A stretch of DNA of 44,592 nucleotides, taken from an uncultured Prochlorococcus sp. Lineage in GTDB: Bacteria; Cyanobacteriota; Cyanobacteriia; PCC-6307; Cyanobiaceae. This document shows positions 21,728 through 29,660 of this stretch, piece by piece (positions within the stretch are counted from its first letter, which is position 1; the number at the start of each line of letters is the position of its first letter). The notes under the pieces are model-generated. The model was not told where the DNA came from, made no database searches, and saw only the letters and a list, made by a program, of their open reading frames with translations. The DNA lies in the NCBI GenBank assembly GCA_902538515.1, contig CACBFH010000006.1, positions 1 to 44,592 of the forward strand. The letters are read 5' to 3'. The translations under genes and the position numbers were made by a program.

Positions 21728-22828
21728 ATGCAACAAATGAACGAAAATTCTTCTCAAACAATTAAAGAAATTTCTGAGGATAAACAAAATAAAGACTTGT
21801 CTAAATTAGATATCGATTCTGCATCTCAAAATGTTGAAGATTTATCATTCGAAAAGAACGATATCCCTTCAGCAGATTCTTCCATTAGCAGGACAAATGC
21901 TGACTTTGATAACGCAGGGTTCACACAAGAAGAATTTGCATCACTCTTGGGTAAGTACGACTATAACTTTAAGCCTGGCGATCTAGTGAAAGGTACTGTT
22001 TTTGCTCTAGAACCCAAAGGAGCCATGATAGATATAGGAGCAAAAACGGCTGCTTTTATGCCTGTTCAGGAGGTTTCAATTAATAGAGTCGAAGGACTAA
22101 ATGATGTTTTGCAACCTTCAGAAAGCAGAGAATTTTTCATAATGAGTGAAGAAAATGAAGATGGCCAATTAGCCCTCTCCATTAGAAGAATTGAATATCA
22201 AAGAGCATGGGAAAGGGTAAGACAACTCCAAAAAGAGGATGCCACTATATATTCTGAGGTTTTTGCAACTAACAGAGGCGGGGCTCTTGTGAGGGTAGAA
22301 GGCTTGAGAGGTTTTATACCGGGCTCTCATATCAGTGCTCGAAAAATTAAAGATGACTTAGAAGGAGAATATTTACCTTTGAAATTTCTTGAAGTTGATG
22401 AAGAGAGAAACAGATTAGTACTAAGTCATAGAAGAGCTTTGGTTGAGAAAAAAATGAATAGACTGGAAGTAGGAGAAGTAGTTGTAGGTAATGTTAAAGG
22501 TATTAAACCCTATGGAGCCTTTATCGATATTGGGGGGGTAAGCGGCCTTTTGCATATTTCTGAGATCAGTCATGAACATATTGAGACTCCCCATAATGTA
22601 TTAAATGTTAATGATCAAATGAAAGTTATGATCATAGACCTAGATTCGGAAAGAGGAAGAATTTCTTTATCTACAAAAGCACTTGAACCTGAACCAGGAG
22701 ATATGCTAACTGACCCTCAAAAAGTTTTTAGTAAAGCTGAAGAAATGGCTGCAAAATACAAGCAAATGTTATTTGAACAAACTGACGATAATGAAGAAAT
22801 CTCTTCCGCTTCAGCTGAAACAGTCTAA
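21728..22828 (+). CDS. rpsA: 30S ribosomal protein S1
   Basis: A 366-residue S1 protein with three S1/OB-fold repeats at about residues 78-148 (FKPGDLVKGTVFAL, then GAMIDIG), 165-233 (GGALVRVEGLRGFIPGSHI) and 250-320 (LEVGEVVVGNVKGIKPYGAFIDIG, the best-conserved copy). S1 helps mRNAs, especially those with weak Shine-Dalgarno sites, bind the small subunit. Three repeats rather than six is the cyanobacterial and plastid form. The N-terminal ~70 residues and the C-terminal ~25 are polar and acidic. A second in-frame ATG at 21737 is possible. The leader holds two hairpins. Confidence 0.95.
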   Translation: MQQMNENSSQTIKEISEDKQNKDLSKLDIDSASQNVEDLSFEKNDIPSADSSISRTNADFDNAGFTQEEFASLLGKYDYNFKPGDLVKGTVFALEPKGAMIDIGAKTAAFMPVQEVSINRVEGLNDVLQPSESREFFIMSEENEDGQLALSIRRIEYQRAWERVRQLQKEDATIYSEVFATNRGGALVRVEGLRGFIPGSHISARKIKDDLEGEYLPLKFLEVDEERNRLVLSHRRALVEKKMNRLEVGEVVVGNVKGIKPYGAFIDIGGVSGLLHISEISHEHIETPHNVLNVNDQMKVMIIDLDSERGRISLSTKALEPEPGDMLTDPQKVFSKAEEMAAKYKQMLFEQTDDNEEISSASAETV

Positions 22829-22966
22829 ATTTACTTTTTCCCGATAAATAAGAATTATCAAAACCTTAATTTCGATTTTGAAACAAGTTTTTTAAAATTT
22901 ACAATCATTGATTAGTTGCTAGAGTCTAATTTAGGATGGGACTCGATATTTTAAAATTATACTTAA

Positions 22967-24208
22967 ATGAGTGATTTCATCTTCACTTCTGAATCAGTAA
23001 CTGAAGGTCACCCTGACAAAATATGTGATCAAATAAGTGATGCTGTATTAGATGCCCTATTAACAGAAGATCCTGAAAGTAGAGTTGCATGCGAAACTGT
23101 GGTTAATACTGGTCTATGTTTACTTACTGGCGAAATAACTTCAAAAGCAAAAGTTGATTATATAAAACTTGTTAGGAATGTGATCAAAGAAATAGGATAT
23201 GAAGGATCTAAAGCAGGTGGTTTTGACGCAAATAGTTGTGCTGTTTTAGTAGCCCTTGATGAGCAATCACCGGATATTTCACAAGGAGTAAACGATGCAG
23301 ATGATGTTAACGATGACTTGGAAGATAATACCGGAGCTGGCGACCAAGGCATAATGTTTGGCTATGCATGCGATGAAACACCTGAATTGATGCCCTTACC
23401 GATTAGCTTGGCGCATAGATTAGCTATTCAACTTGCCAAAGTAAGACATGAAGAAGTACTTAATTATCTCCTTCCCGATGGTAAAACACAAGTAAGTATT
23501 AATTACGAAAAAGGGGCCCCAGTTTCGATCAATACCATTTTAATTTCAACTCAACATAATCCTGAGATCGATGGGATCACAAATGAAGAAGAAATTCGTC
23601 AGAGAATAAAAAAAGATTTATGGACCAAAGTTGTAATTCCTGCTACTGAAGATTTAAAAATCAAACCAGACATTGACAATACAAGATTTTTAGTAAACCC
23701 AACTGGGAAGTTTGTCGTAGGAGGACCTCAAGGAGATGCCGGACTTACTGGCAGGAAAATTATTGTAGATACCTACGGTGGATATGCAAGACATGGAGGT
23801 GGGGCATTCTCGGGCAAAGATCCCACAAAAGTAGATAGATCCGCTGCTTATGCAGCACGTTATGTAGCTAAAAGTATAGTACAGGCAAAATTGGCAAAAA
23901 AGGTCGAAGTTCAATTAAGTTATGCAATTGGAGTTGCAAAACCTATTTCCATTCTCGTTGAAACCTTTGATACTGGAATTCTCTCACAATCTAATTTGAC
24001 TGAGCTGATTAAAAAGTACTTTGATTTAAGACCTTCAGCAATAATAAAAGAATTTAACTTAAGAAATCTACCGAAAAAAATGGGTGGAAAATTTTTTAGA
24101 AATACTGCATCCTACGGACATTTTGGCAGAAGAGATCTTGAACTCCCTTGGGAAAATGTAGATGAAAAAGCAGCTCAATTAGCAGAGGCATCTAAAGTAT
24201 TTTTATAA
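22967..24208 (+). CDS. metK: S-adenosylmethionine synthetase
   Basis: Makes S-adenosylmethionine from methionine and ATP. All family signatures are present: [19 protein letters not shown] at the N-terminus, [12 protein letters not shown] (ATP site), and [19 protein letters not shown]. 413 residues is the usual length. The 138-base upstream gap has no riboswitch I can recognise. It ends 12 bases before the FGGY kinase, so the two may be co-transcribed. Confidence 0.97.
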   Translation: MSDFIFTSESVTEGHPDKICDQISDAVLDALLTEDPESRVACETVVNTGLCLLTGEITSKAKVDYIKLVRNVIKEIGYEGSKAGGFDANSCAVLVALDEQSPDISQGVNDADDVNDDLEDNTGAGDQGIMFGYACDETPELMPLPISLAHRLAIQLAKVRHEEVLNYLLPDGKTQVSINYEKGAPVSINTILISTQHNPEIDGITNEEEIRQRIKKDLWTKVVIPATEDLKIKPDIDNTRFLVNPTGKFVVGGPQGDAGLTGRKIIVDTYGGYARHGGGAFSGKDPTKVDRSAAYAARYVAKSIVQAKLAKKVEVQLSYAIGVAKPISILVETFDTGILSQSNLTELIKKYFDLRPSAIIKEFNLRNLPKKMGGKFFRNTASYGHFGRRDLELPWENVDEKAAQLAEASKVFL

Positions 24209-24220
24209 AATATTGAGTTG

Positions 24221-25450
24221 ATGCCTGATATTTTTTTTGGAGGGTTAGATTTTGGAACCAGCGGTGCAAGAATATCTATAATAAATATTCACAAGGAATT
24301 AATATATTCGAATTCAGTTCCTTATCAATACAGCTTTGAAAATCCAAATTCGTGGATTGAGTCTTGTTCAAAACTATTAGACAGTTTACCTATCGAAGTA
24401 AAAAGTTACCTTAACAAACTTGCTATATCTGGCACCTCAGGAACTTTGACAGCATGCAATATGAAAGGGGAGCCTTTAGGAGAAGCAATACCCTACAACA
24501 AAGCATGTAATGAACATAAGATCCTTCTTGAATCTTTAACTTTTGAAGAAGAGCATTTACGAACCCCATACAGTAGTCTTGCTAAAGCATTAAAACTAAT
24601 CGATAAATATGGGACAAATATACTTTTAAGACATCAATCTGATTGGATCACTGGTTGGTTTTTAAAAGATTGGACTCATGGAGAGGAAGGTAATAATCTG
24701 AAACTTGGTTGGGATCTAAAAAAAGAATCATGGCCAAAAAGCTATCTCAATACTTCATGGCAAAAGTGTCTGCCTCAAATAATAAAAAGTGGAAAAATGA
24801 TTGGGCAAGTAAATTTTGATTTAGCAGAGAGATTTAACCTGAATAAGAAATTAATATTAATCTCAGGTACCACAGACTCGAATGCAAGTTTAATAGCTAC
24901 AGGTTTAGGTAAAGAAGATGGTCTCACAGTTTTAGGTACAACTATTGTGGTAAAAAAAATTATTGATAATCCCATAAAAGAGAAAGGAATTACATGCCAT
25001 AGAGTAAACGGCGATTGGATATGTGGAGGAGCATCAAACGCTGGATGCGGTATCTTGTCTAAATTCTTTTCTGATTTGGAAATCGAGGAACTAAGTCGAC
25101 AAATTAATCCATTGAAAAATACTTCTTTAAATCTTTTACCTCTTAATAGCAAAGGAGAGAGATTTCCTGTTAATAATTTAAATTTAGAGCCGATACTTAG
25201 CCCTAGACCAGTAAGCGATTCACTCTACTTACATGCATTATTCGAGGGTCTAGCAAAGATCGAATTGAAAGGGTGGGAAAAACTTAGCGAATTAACAGGT
25301 TCTCTTCCAAAAAAAATTATTACTCTTGGCGGAGGTTCAAAAAACCCACAATGGAGAAAAATAAGAGAAAAAATTATCACTATACCAATAGTTTCATGTA
25401 AAAAAACTACTTCTTTTGGTACTGCCTTAATAGCGATTAATGCAAAATAA
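24221..25450 (+). CDS. FGGY-family carbohydrate kinase (xylulo/ribulokinase-like)
   Basis: A sugar kinase of the FGGY fold, with the phosphate-1 loop GGLDFGTSGARISI at the N-terminus, ISGTSGTL in the first domain, a second ATPase loop SGTTDSNASLIATG, and the C-terminal ITLGGGSKNPQWRKI adenosine motif. At 409 residues it is shorter than bacterial xylulokinase (about 480-500). Cyanobacterial and plant members of this short group act on D-ribulose or D-xylulose, but the substrate here is not determined by sequence. The start may be this ATG or the TTG just before it. The gene follows metK closely. Confidence 0.85.
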   Translation: MPDIFFGGLDFGTSGARISIINIHKELIYSNSVPYQYSFENPNSWIESCSKLLDSLPIEVKSYLNKLAISGTSGTLTACNMKGEPLGEAIPYNKACNEHKILLESLTFEEEHLRTPYSSLAKALKLIDKYGTNILLRHQSDWITGWFLKDWTHGEEGNNLKLGWDLKKESWPKSYLNTSWQKCLPQIIKSGKMIGQVNFDLAERFNLNKKLILISGTTDSNASLIATGLGKEDGLTVLGTTIVVKKIIDNPIKEKGITCHRVNGDWICGGASNAGCGILSKFFSDLEIEELSRQINPLKNTSLNLLPLNSKGERFPVNNLNLEPILSPRPVSDSLYLHALFEGLAKIELKGWEKLSELTGSLPKKIITLGGGSKNPQWRKIREKIITIPIVSCKKTTSFGTALIAINAK

Positions 25451-25536
25451 TAGTTTTTAGAAATTAATGAAGATATAAAATTTTTAATGAAAAGGGTTTC
25501 ACAAACTACACGTCGTAACTTAGAGTATATGGGTTA

Positions 25537-25609
25537 GCCGGGATAGCTCAGTTGGTAGAGCAGGCGACTGAAAATCGCCGTGTCCCCAGTTCAAATCTGG
25601 GTCCTGGCA
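25537..25609 (+). tRNA. tRNA-Phe (anticodon GAA)
   Basis: The 73-nt sequence starts GCCGGGATAGCTCAG, has anticodon loop CTGAAAA (GAA), T arm AGTTCAAATCT, and closes with TCCTGGC plus discriminator A (one G-T pair in the acceptor stem). Its last 24 bases and the following seven are repeated 1,042 bp downstream, which marks it as the integration target of a mobile element. Confidence 0.96.
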
Positions 25610-25616
25610 CCTTTAA
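25586..25616 (+). repeat. Direct repeat 1 (attachment-site-like, 3' end of tRNA-Phe)
   Basis: Runs from the T stem of tRNA-Phe into the flank. It matches 26628-26658 at 30 of 31 positions; the only difference is C25608 versus A26650. Repeats of a tRNA 3' end are the usual outcome of tyrosine-recombinase integration that leaves the tRNA functional. Confidence 0.85.
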
Positions 25617-25632
25617 TAAAAGGGTTAAATGC

Positions 25633-25655
25633 GCATCTGAAAAGGTGCTTTTTTA
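25633..25655 (+). terminator. Terminator after tRNA-Phe
   Basis: GCATCT pairs with AGGTGC (one G-T pair) around a GAAA loop, followed by six Ts. It lies inside the two direct repeats, so it would have been brought in with the inserted DNA. Confidence 0.7.
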
Positions 25656-25703
25656 ATGCCTAAAATTAGTTCTGACAGTACTTTTCAGGATATCTAAAAA
25701 ACA

Positions 25704-25731
25704 CTCAGAGAGCAAAAAAGGGCTCTCTGAG
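25704..25731. repeat. Perfect 10-bp palindrome inside the inserted segment
   Basis: CTCAGAGAGC (25704-25713) and GCTCTCTGAG (25722-25731) are exact reverse complements with an 8-base loop of six As and GG. No T run follows on the plus strand, so it is not a plain terminator there; 11 bases later the first tandem motif begins. Confidence 0.7.
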
Positions 25732-25742
25732 AGGCACATATT

Positions 25743-25766
25743 TGGAATGTAAGTGGAATGTTAGTT
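25743..25766 (+). repeat. Tandem motif copy 1 (TGGAATGTNAG x2), candidate recombinase arm site
   Basis: Two head-to-tail units of TGGAATGT(A/T)AGT, ending TT. The 24-base block matches 26530-26553 at 23 of 24 positions in the same orientation. It lies about 127 bases inside direct repeat 1. Direct-repeated short sites just inside attachment cores are what arm-type integrase sites look like; the role is inferred. Confidence 0.6.
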
Positions 25767-25874
25767 GAGCAATAAAAATCATAAAAATAATGGAGCACCA
25801 GCACTTTGATTAATTGATTTTGAAAACTATCTATTTGACATATGATTTAAAGAAGAAATAATTATTTTTAATTT

Positions 25875-26401
25875 ATGTCTTCAGATAAAAAACCATTATC
25901 TAAAAAAAGAGAGGTTATCTTCTAGCAATTTTAGGAGGAAGTTTTGGTGGTCCATTTGGGTGGATTACATCTCCACTAGTCTTGTATGTTTTAAATAAAA
26001 AAGTTAAATCTAAAGATGGATCTCAACCAAATATTTTTAAATTATGGGGTTTGTTAGGACTAATTGGAGCACCCATAAGTTTATGCCTTGTTCTACTTCT
26101 ACCTATTCCTGAAGAAACTAAAAAAGCAGAATCAAATAAAGATTTTTTTGTTACTAAAGAAATGTATGGAGAGAAATGGCCTTTTACTGTTGATGAAGGT
26201 GCTGTCTTCTGTAAAGGAAATTCAATTTATTTTGGACATAAAGGAAAGTTCTATGCTCTTAATGGAACAGCAAAAGCACAATTTGGATATCCTTTCCCAA
26301 ATGCTATTTGGAAAGCAGACCCTAGACCAGAAATGGCAAAATATGGTCTCAAAATTCCAACTACAGCAATAGATGAAAAAGCCAGAAGTCAATGTAAGTA
26401 A
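25875..26401 (+). pseudogene. Frameshifted membrane protein with DUF2511-like C-terminus
   Basis: An ATG at 25875 reads MSSDKKPLSKKREVIF and stops at TAG 25923. The rest of the gene continues in another frame without interruption to 26401. Adding one A to the seven-A run at 25902-25908 joins both parts into about 175 residues: KKKRGYLLAILGG, a first hydrophobic segment to about residue 40, a second (LWGLLGLIGAPISLCLVLLL), and a soluble domain with YGEKWPFTVDEGAVFC, YALNGTA and a last cysteine. The last part resembles DUF2511 (E. coli YebY) as I remember it. The bases could be a real one-base loss, a sequencing error, or a slippage site. It is the only coding content between the two tRNA-derived repeats. 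Confidence 0.65.
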
Positions 26402-26474
26402 ATTTATTAAAAAGTAGGGAGCCTGGTTATTATTTCATTTCTTACTTATTGGCTATTTAATTTAGACATTGAAT

Positions 26475-26483
26475 AACATTCCA
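26475..26483 (-). repeat. Inverted fragment of the tandem motif
   Basis: AACATTCCA is the reverse complement of TGGAATGTT, the core of the tandem motif, and lies 47 bases before copy 2. A 9-base match can occur by chance in AT-rich DNA, but its location beside the other copies is notable. Confidence 0.4.
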
Positions 26484-26529
26484 ATTTCTTTTTTAGGATA
26501 TAAAGAAAACCTCTTATAAGAATTTGTTG

Positions 26530-26553
26530 TGGAATGTTAGTGGAATGTTAGTT
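26530..26553 (+). repeat. Tandem motif copy 2 (TGGAATGTTAG x2), candidate recombinase arm site
   Basis: Two head-to-tail units of TGGAATGTTAGT ending TT, 23 of 24 bases as in copy 1 at 25743. It lies about 75 bases inside direct repeat 2, so each end of the insert carries one block. Role inferred from position. Confidence 0.6.
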
Positions 26554-26627
26554 AAAAAAATAAGTCCAAATATGGGTCTTTTTGGTATTAAAATGATACT
26601 AAAAATCAAATATTTTCAATATAGCCT

Positions 26628-26658
26628 CCAGTTCAAATCTGGGTCCTGGAACCTTTAA
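26628..26658 (+). repeat. Direct repeat 2 (partial tRNA-Phe 3' end)
   Basis: A copy of the tRNA-Phe T arm and acceptor 3' strand plus seven flanking bases, with nothing tRNA-like before it, so it is not a tRNA gene. It marks the distal end of the inserted segment. Confidence 0.85.
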
Positions 26659-26681
26659 AACCCAGTCTGAGAAAGGGTTTT
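26657..26681 (+). terminator. Terminator next to direct repeat 2, probably the ancestral tRNA-Phe terminator
   Basis: AAAACCC (26657-26663) and GGGTTTT (26675-26681) form a perfect 7-bp stem with an 11-base loop. It immediately follows the distal repeat, as expected if it once followed tRNA-Phe before the insertion. Confidence 0.65.
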
Positions 26682-26743
26682 ATAATTTCTAGACATTCAT
26701 AAAATTGATTTTTCTTTTATTTTATTTTTTCAATTAAAAATTT

Positions 26744-27163
26744 CTAGTTTTCCACTCTGCAGACTTGACCAATAACACCCAAAATTAATTTATCTCCATT
26801 TGGATCTTGCCAATCAGCGAAATCATTGAAATTACTATTTGCTTCATCTACAGAGACATCAACGTCTCTAAATGATTTTTCAAAACAATTTATATCCATT
26901 GTATAGAGAATATCCTTAGTAATTTCACTTTTTGTTTTGGGAATAAATTTACTCAATACTCTCACAGAACCATCCTCATTCCTCTTAATACTTTGTCTAT
27001 CCCATAACTGTTCTCCATATTCACTTTTAGGGACTCCAACCCATTCATGAGGCAAAGCATTTAATTGTTTTATTGAAATACACATGAAAAAAATTATCGA
27101 AAGGAGTAAACCAATGCAATTTCTAATAAATATTAAATTAACTGTATTCTTAGAATCCACCAT
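26744..27163 (-). CDS. Exported hypothetical protein
   Basis: A 139-residue protein from the ATG at 27161-27163 (an upstream in-frame start at 27181 would add six residues). An N-terminal hydrophobic segment (IFIRNCIGLLLSIIFFMCISI) ending before ALPHEW suggests export. The mature part has a conserved-looking pattern, WVGVPKSEYGEQLWDRQSI, VRVLSKFIP, YTMDINCFEKSFRDV and a final cysteine in VCRVEN. This loosely resembles the surface-adhesin protein E type beta domain, in which a tyrosine-rich strand leads to a cysteine, but I am not confident. It is just outside the tRNA-Phe insert, divergent from the TVP38-type gene. Confidence 0.6.
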   Translation of the reverse strand: MVDSKNTVNLIFIRNCIGLLLSIIFFMCISIKQLNALPHEWVGVPKSEYGEQLWDRQSIKRNEDGSVRVLSKFIPKTKSEITKDILYTMDINCFEKSFRDVDVSVDEANSNFNDFADWQDPNGDKLILGVIGQVCRVEN

Positions 27164-27298
27164 AATACTTCTGAAATACAAAAATCATTTATCGAGAGTA
27201 AATTTAAGATTAAAAATTTTTATTGAATAGTATTTCTATTATAGATACAATCAAATATTAAATTAAGAATTTACTTTCAATAAATTTCCTAGAAAATA

Positions 27299-27934
27299 AT
27301 GAATAAAATACAGAAATTTCTCTCAATAGTTTTTTTTATCGCAATATTTATTGTGTTGATTTATTTAATCCAAAATTATGGGATTGAACCACTTAGGAAC
27401 AAAATAGAAAGTATGGGAATTTGGGCTCCTTTTGGAATTTTCATACTAAGAGGAATAAGTATTATTTTGCCGGCACTTCCAAGTTCAGCTTATTCTCTTC
27501 TAGCCGGTTCATTATTAGGATTTCAAAAAGGTTACATTACAATAATCTTTTCCGATATCGTTTTTTGCCAAGCTGCTTTCTTTATTGCGAGAAATTATGG
27601 GCGAGTTCCTGTAACAAATTTAGTAGGCCTAAAAGCGATGAAAAAAATTGAAAGTTTTAATCAAAACCAACTAGAAGAAAATTTCTTTCTCATGACAGGA
27701 CTGCTAATGACAGGCCTTTTTGATTTTCTAAGCTACGCAATTGGTATCGGAGGAACTCGTTGGAGAATATTTACTCCAGCATTATTAATAAGTCTTCTAA
27801 TAAGCGATTCTATATTAGTAGCTGTAGGAGCTGGTGTTAGTCAGGGAGCAGGATTACTTCTAGGAGTAGCTCTTTTGGGAATGTTTGCATTAGCTACTAT
27901 TTCAGGATTAGCAAAAAATAAAATGCCTAAATAA
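27299..27934 (+). CDS. TVP38/TMEM64 (VTT-domain) membrane protein
   Basis: A 211-residue integral membrane protein of the VTT/SNARE-associated family (DedA relatives). An N-terminal helix (about 8-27) precedes the re-entrant region with FILRGISIILPALPSSAYSL and AGSLLGFQKGYI, then YGRVPVTNLVG, and two or three C-terminal helices. The proline-containing LPALPSS stretch and the phenylalanine/arginine positions in FILRG fit the family. Members work in membrane lipid or solute transport; bacterial roles are poorly defined. Upstream of it about 110 bases hold nothing I can identify. Confidence 0.82.
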   Translation: MNKIQKFLSIVFFIAIFIVLIYLIQNYGIEPLRNKIESMGIWAPFGIFILRGISIILPALPSSAYSLLAGSLLGFQKGYITIIFSDIVFCQAAFFIARNYGRVPVTNLVGLKAMKKIESFNQNQLEENFFLMTGLLMTGLFDFLSYAIGIGGTRWRIFTPALLISLLISDSILVAVGAGVSQGAGLLLGVALLGMFALATISGLAKNKMPK

Positions 27935-28051
27935 AAGCATAGTAAAAATTCTTTATTCAAATAAGAAATATATGACATTTTTGCAAACAACAAATATATG
28001 AATAAGAATTCATGTAAGAATAGAAATCGATTAATTTTTAAAAGTTCTTAG

Positions 28052-28231
28052 ATGACTCCATTTAGACCAACTTCATATGAACGCCCTGGAGAACAAATAT
28101 CAACCACTCCTTCTGGATTAAAAGTAACTTCCGCAAAGAGATTAATGGTTGATTCAATGGTAAGAATGATTCAAAAAGCAGAAAATCATTCCGTAGAAGA
28201 TAAACTTGACGAAGAAACTAATAACAATTAA
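28052..28231 (+). CDS. Short hypothetical protein, 59 residues
   Basis: From ATG 28052 to TAA 28229-28231, encoding [17 protein letters not shown] then [19 protein letters not shown] and a polar acidic tail ending in three asparagines. No membrane segment. I do not recognise the family. The 26-base overlap with the TTG start of the cpeS-like gene suggests that both are translated from one mRNA. The protein-like composition (prolines, an amphipathic helix [13 protein letters not shown]) argues against a chance ORF. Confidence 0.6.
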   Translation: MTPFRPTSYERPGEQISTTPSGLKVTSAKRLMVDSMVRMIQKAENHSVEDKLDEETNNN

Positions 28232-28757
28232 TCAATTCATCGACAAAAGTATAGGGGAGTGGAAATCCATAAGAAGTACTCATACTTTAGCCTTTCAAGA
28301 GTTTGAAAACTCAATTAGTAAAATATATATAAAACATATCAACTCAAAAAATAAAAAGGTTATTAAAATTTTTAAAAATTATAAACTAAGTTTAAATCTA
28401 GAGAGCATAGCAATTTCTATAAAATGGCAAGCTATCAGTGATTGGGAAGATGATGATATGAGTAAGAGTGAGGAGACTATTTTGATATTTTTACCAAAGG
28501 ATGAAAATTCAGGAATTGTTTTACGAAATAAAGGTTATACAGAATCCTTTATTTCATCATCCAATTATTTTGTTGATGAAGAAAATAACTTACACATTAA
28601 AACTTTTTACAAATCAAAATTTTCCGAAGAAAGAATTTCCTTTTTATCCACTCACATTAGATCAAGATTTTCTATCATTAGAAATCTTGAAAATAACTCA
28701 TTAATTCAGACGTCCCATACTTCTGAAATAAGAAATTTAGCTAGTCTAAAAGATTAA
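28206..28757 (+). CDS. cpeS: CpeS-type phycobiliprotein chromophore lyase
   Basis: CpeS lyases attach bilins to the Cys82-type site of phycobiliprotein beta (and some alpha) subunits. The 183-residue protein has the expected start pattern, [19 protein letters not shown], a central [18 protein letters not shown], and the end motif [18 protein letters not shown] with [18 protein letters not shown], which fits the lipocalin-like fold. The TTG start at 28206 is the only usable one before the conserved region. It is convergent with the degenerate cpeB, with a 17-base overlap of the ends. In this lineage only one bilin site seems to remain, and that matches a single S-type lyase. Confidence 0.85.
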   Translation: MTKKLITINQFIDKSIGEWKSIRSTHTLAFQEFENSISKIYIKHINSKNKKVIKIFKNYKLSLNLESIAISIKWQAISDWEDDDMSKSEETILIFLPKDENSGIVLRNKGYTESFISSSNYFVDEENNLHIKTFYKSKFSEERISFLSTHIRSRFSIIRNLENNSLIQTSHTSEIRNLASLKD

Positions 28758-29253
28758 TTATCCTTTCAAATTGAAACTCTGTTTCAGAAATTAAATTAGG
28801 AAGAAAGCCTTTGTTGCCTTGCATATTATTAACTGTAGAGTTTAAATCAGAGATTGTTGCATCTCTCATTAATTCAAAAACTCTTCTTGCATTTCTTAAA
28901 GGTACCCCAAGAGCAAGATAAGTATTTTTAAGATCCTTCAAACAACTTTTTTCTAAAACTGATTCGTCATTAGAAATTAAAAGATAAGAAACAATTCTAA
29001 GGATTATTTCTCCATCTCTTAAACAAACGGACATCTTGCTAGTTGTATTTAAAGATATTTTTGAATTAACTGAATCTTGATTTTCACAAATCATTGCTGT
29101 TACAGCGTCTGCTGCAATTGCATGTGAATTACGTGTTATTGAAGTTATTGCATCTAATCTTGAGTTTGCACTGTTTATAAATTCTTTTATATTACTTAAA
29201 TCATTTAATTTCTTGTCAGTGGATAATAGTTGATTTTTCTTTGAAATTGACAT
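28741..29253 (-). CDS. cpeB: Degenerate phycoerythrin beta subunit
   Basis: A 170-residue protein that aligns with phycoerythrin beta along its length: KKFI-type [44 protein letters not shown] and [11 protein letters not shown]. Cys77 (in SVCLRDGE) equals the bilin site Cys82. Cys56 (in MICEN) equals Cys61, but the partner Cys50 of the doubly linked bilin is replaced (NSHAIAADA), and the ~158 site is lost (GFLPNLI). No alpha subunit or linker gene lies here. High-light Prochlorococcus keeps such a relic; a light-sensing rather than antenna role has been proposed. Confidence 0.9.
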   Translation of the reverse strand: MSISKKNQLLSTDKKLNDLSNIKEFINSANSRLDAITSITRNSHAIAADAVTAMICENQDSVNSKISLNTTSKMSVCLRDGEIILRIVSYLLISNDESVLEKSCLKDLKNTYLALGVPLRNARRVFELMRDATISDLNSTVNNMQGNKGFLPNLISETEFQFERIINLLD

Positions 29254-29431
29254 TCCTTAAGTAAAAATTTAAAGATCGATCTTAAGAATAAGACAAAGCT
29301 AGTAAAAACAATACAATTTCAAAATTAACGCAACGCTTCTTAATTAATAACTTCATTCCAAAGTGATAGTTGAAATAATTCAAATAAAAAAATTTTTTCC
29401 GCTAATATAAAACTACAATTTCAGTAAAGTT

Positions 29432-29638
29432 TTGGATCAACAAGAATTAAAATTATCAAAGAAACTTATTTCCTCGTATAAGGAGAGATTGGAAAAAGAA
29501 ATTCTAGACAGAAGTATGAAATTAAAGATGCCTCAAAATAAATTTGAAGAAATACTTAATAACAATAATGAACTTATAAATTTAAAAAAAGCGTTAGAAG
29601 ATCTAGAAAAGGAATCTGAATCGCATACTAAAGTCTGA
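29432..29638 (+). CDS. Short hypothetical helical protein, 68 residues
   Basis: TTG at 29432 opens a 68-residue, almost wholly helical, strongly charged protein (LSKKLISSYKERLEKEILDR, then LINLKKALEDLEKESE), probably a coiled coil. No known family recognised. It lies 23 bases before the helicase gene on the same strand, so it may be its operon partner. Low complexity in AT-rich DNA makes it possible that this ORF is chance. Confidence 0.5.
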   Translation: MDQQELKLSKKLISSYKERLEKEILDRSMKLKMPQNKFEEILNNNNELINLKKALEDLEKESESHTKV

Positions 29639-29660
29639 TTTTTGAAAAACCCTTCCAAAA

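Noticed and set aside
22829-22966. Possible SAM riboswitch before metK.
   Set aside because: Only a weak GAGTC/GACTC stem is seen; I find no SAM-I, SAM-II or SAM-V core, so I do not call one.
26628-26658. A second tRNA-Phe gene at the distal repeat.
   Set aside because: Only the T arm and the acceptor 3' strand are present; the D and anticodon arms are missing, so it is an attachment-site remnant.
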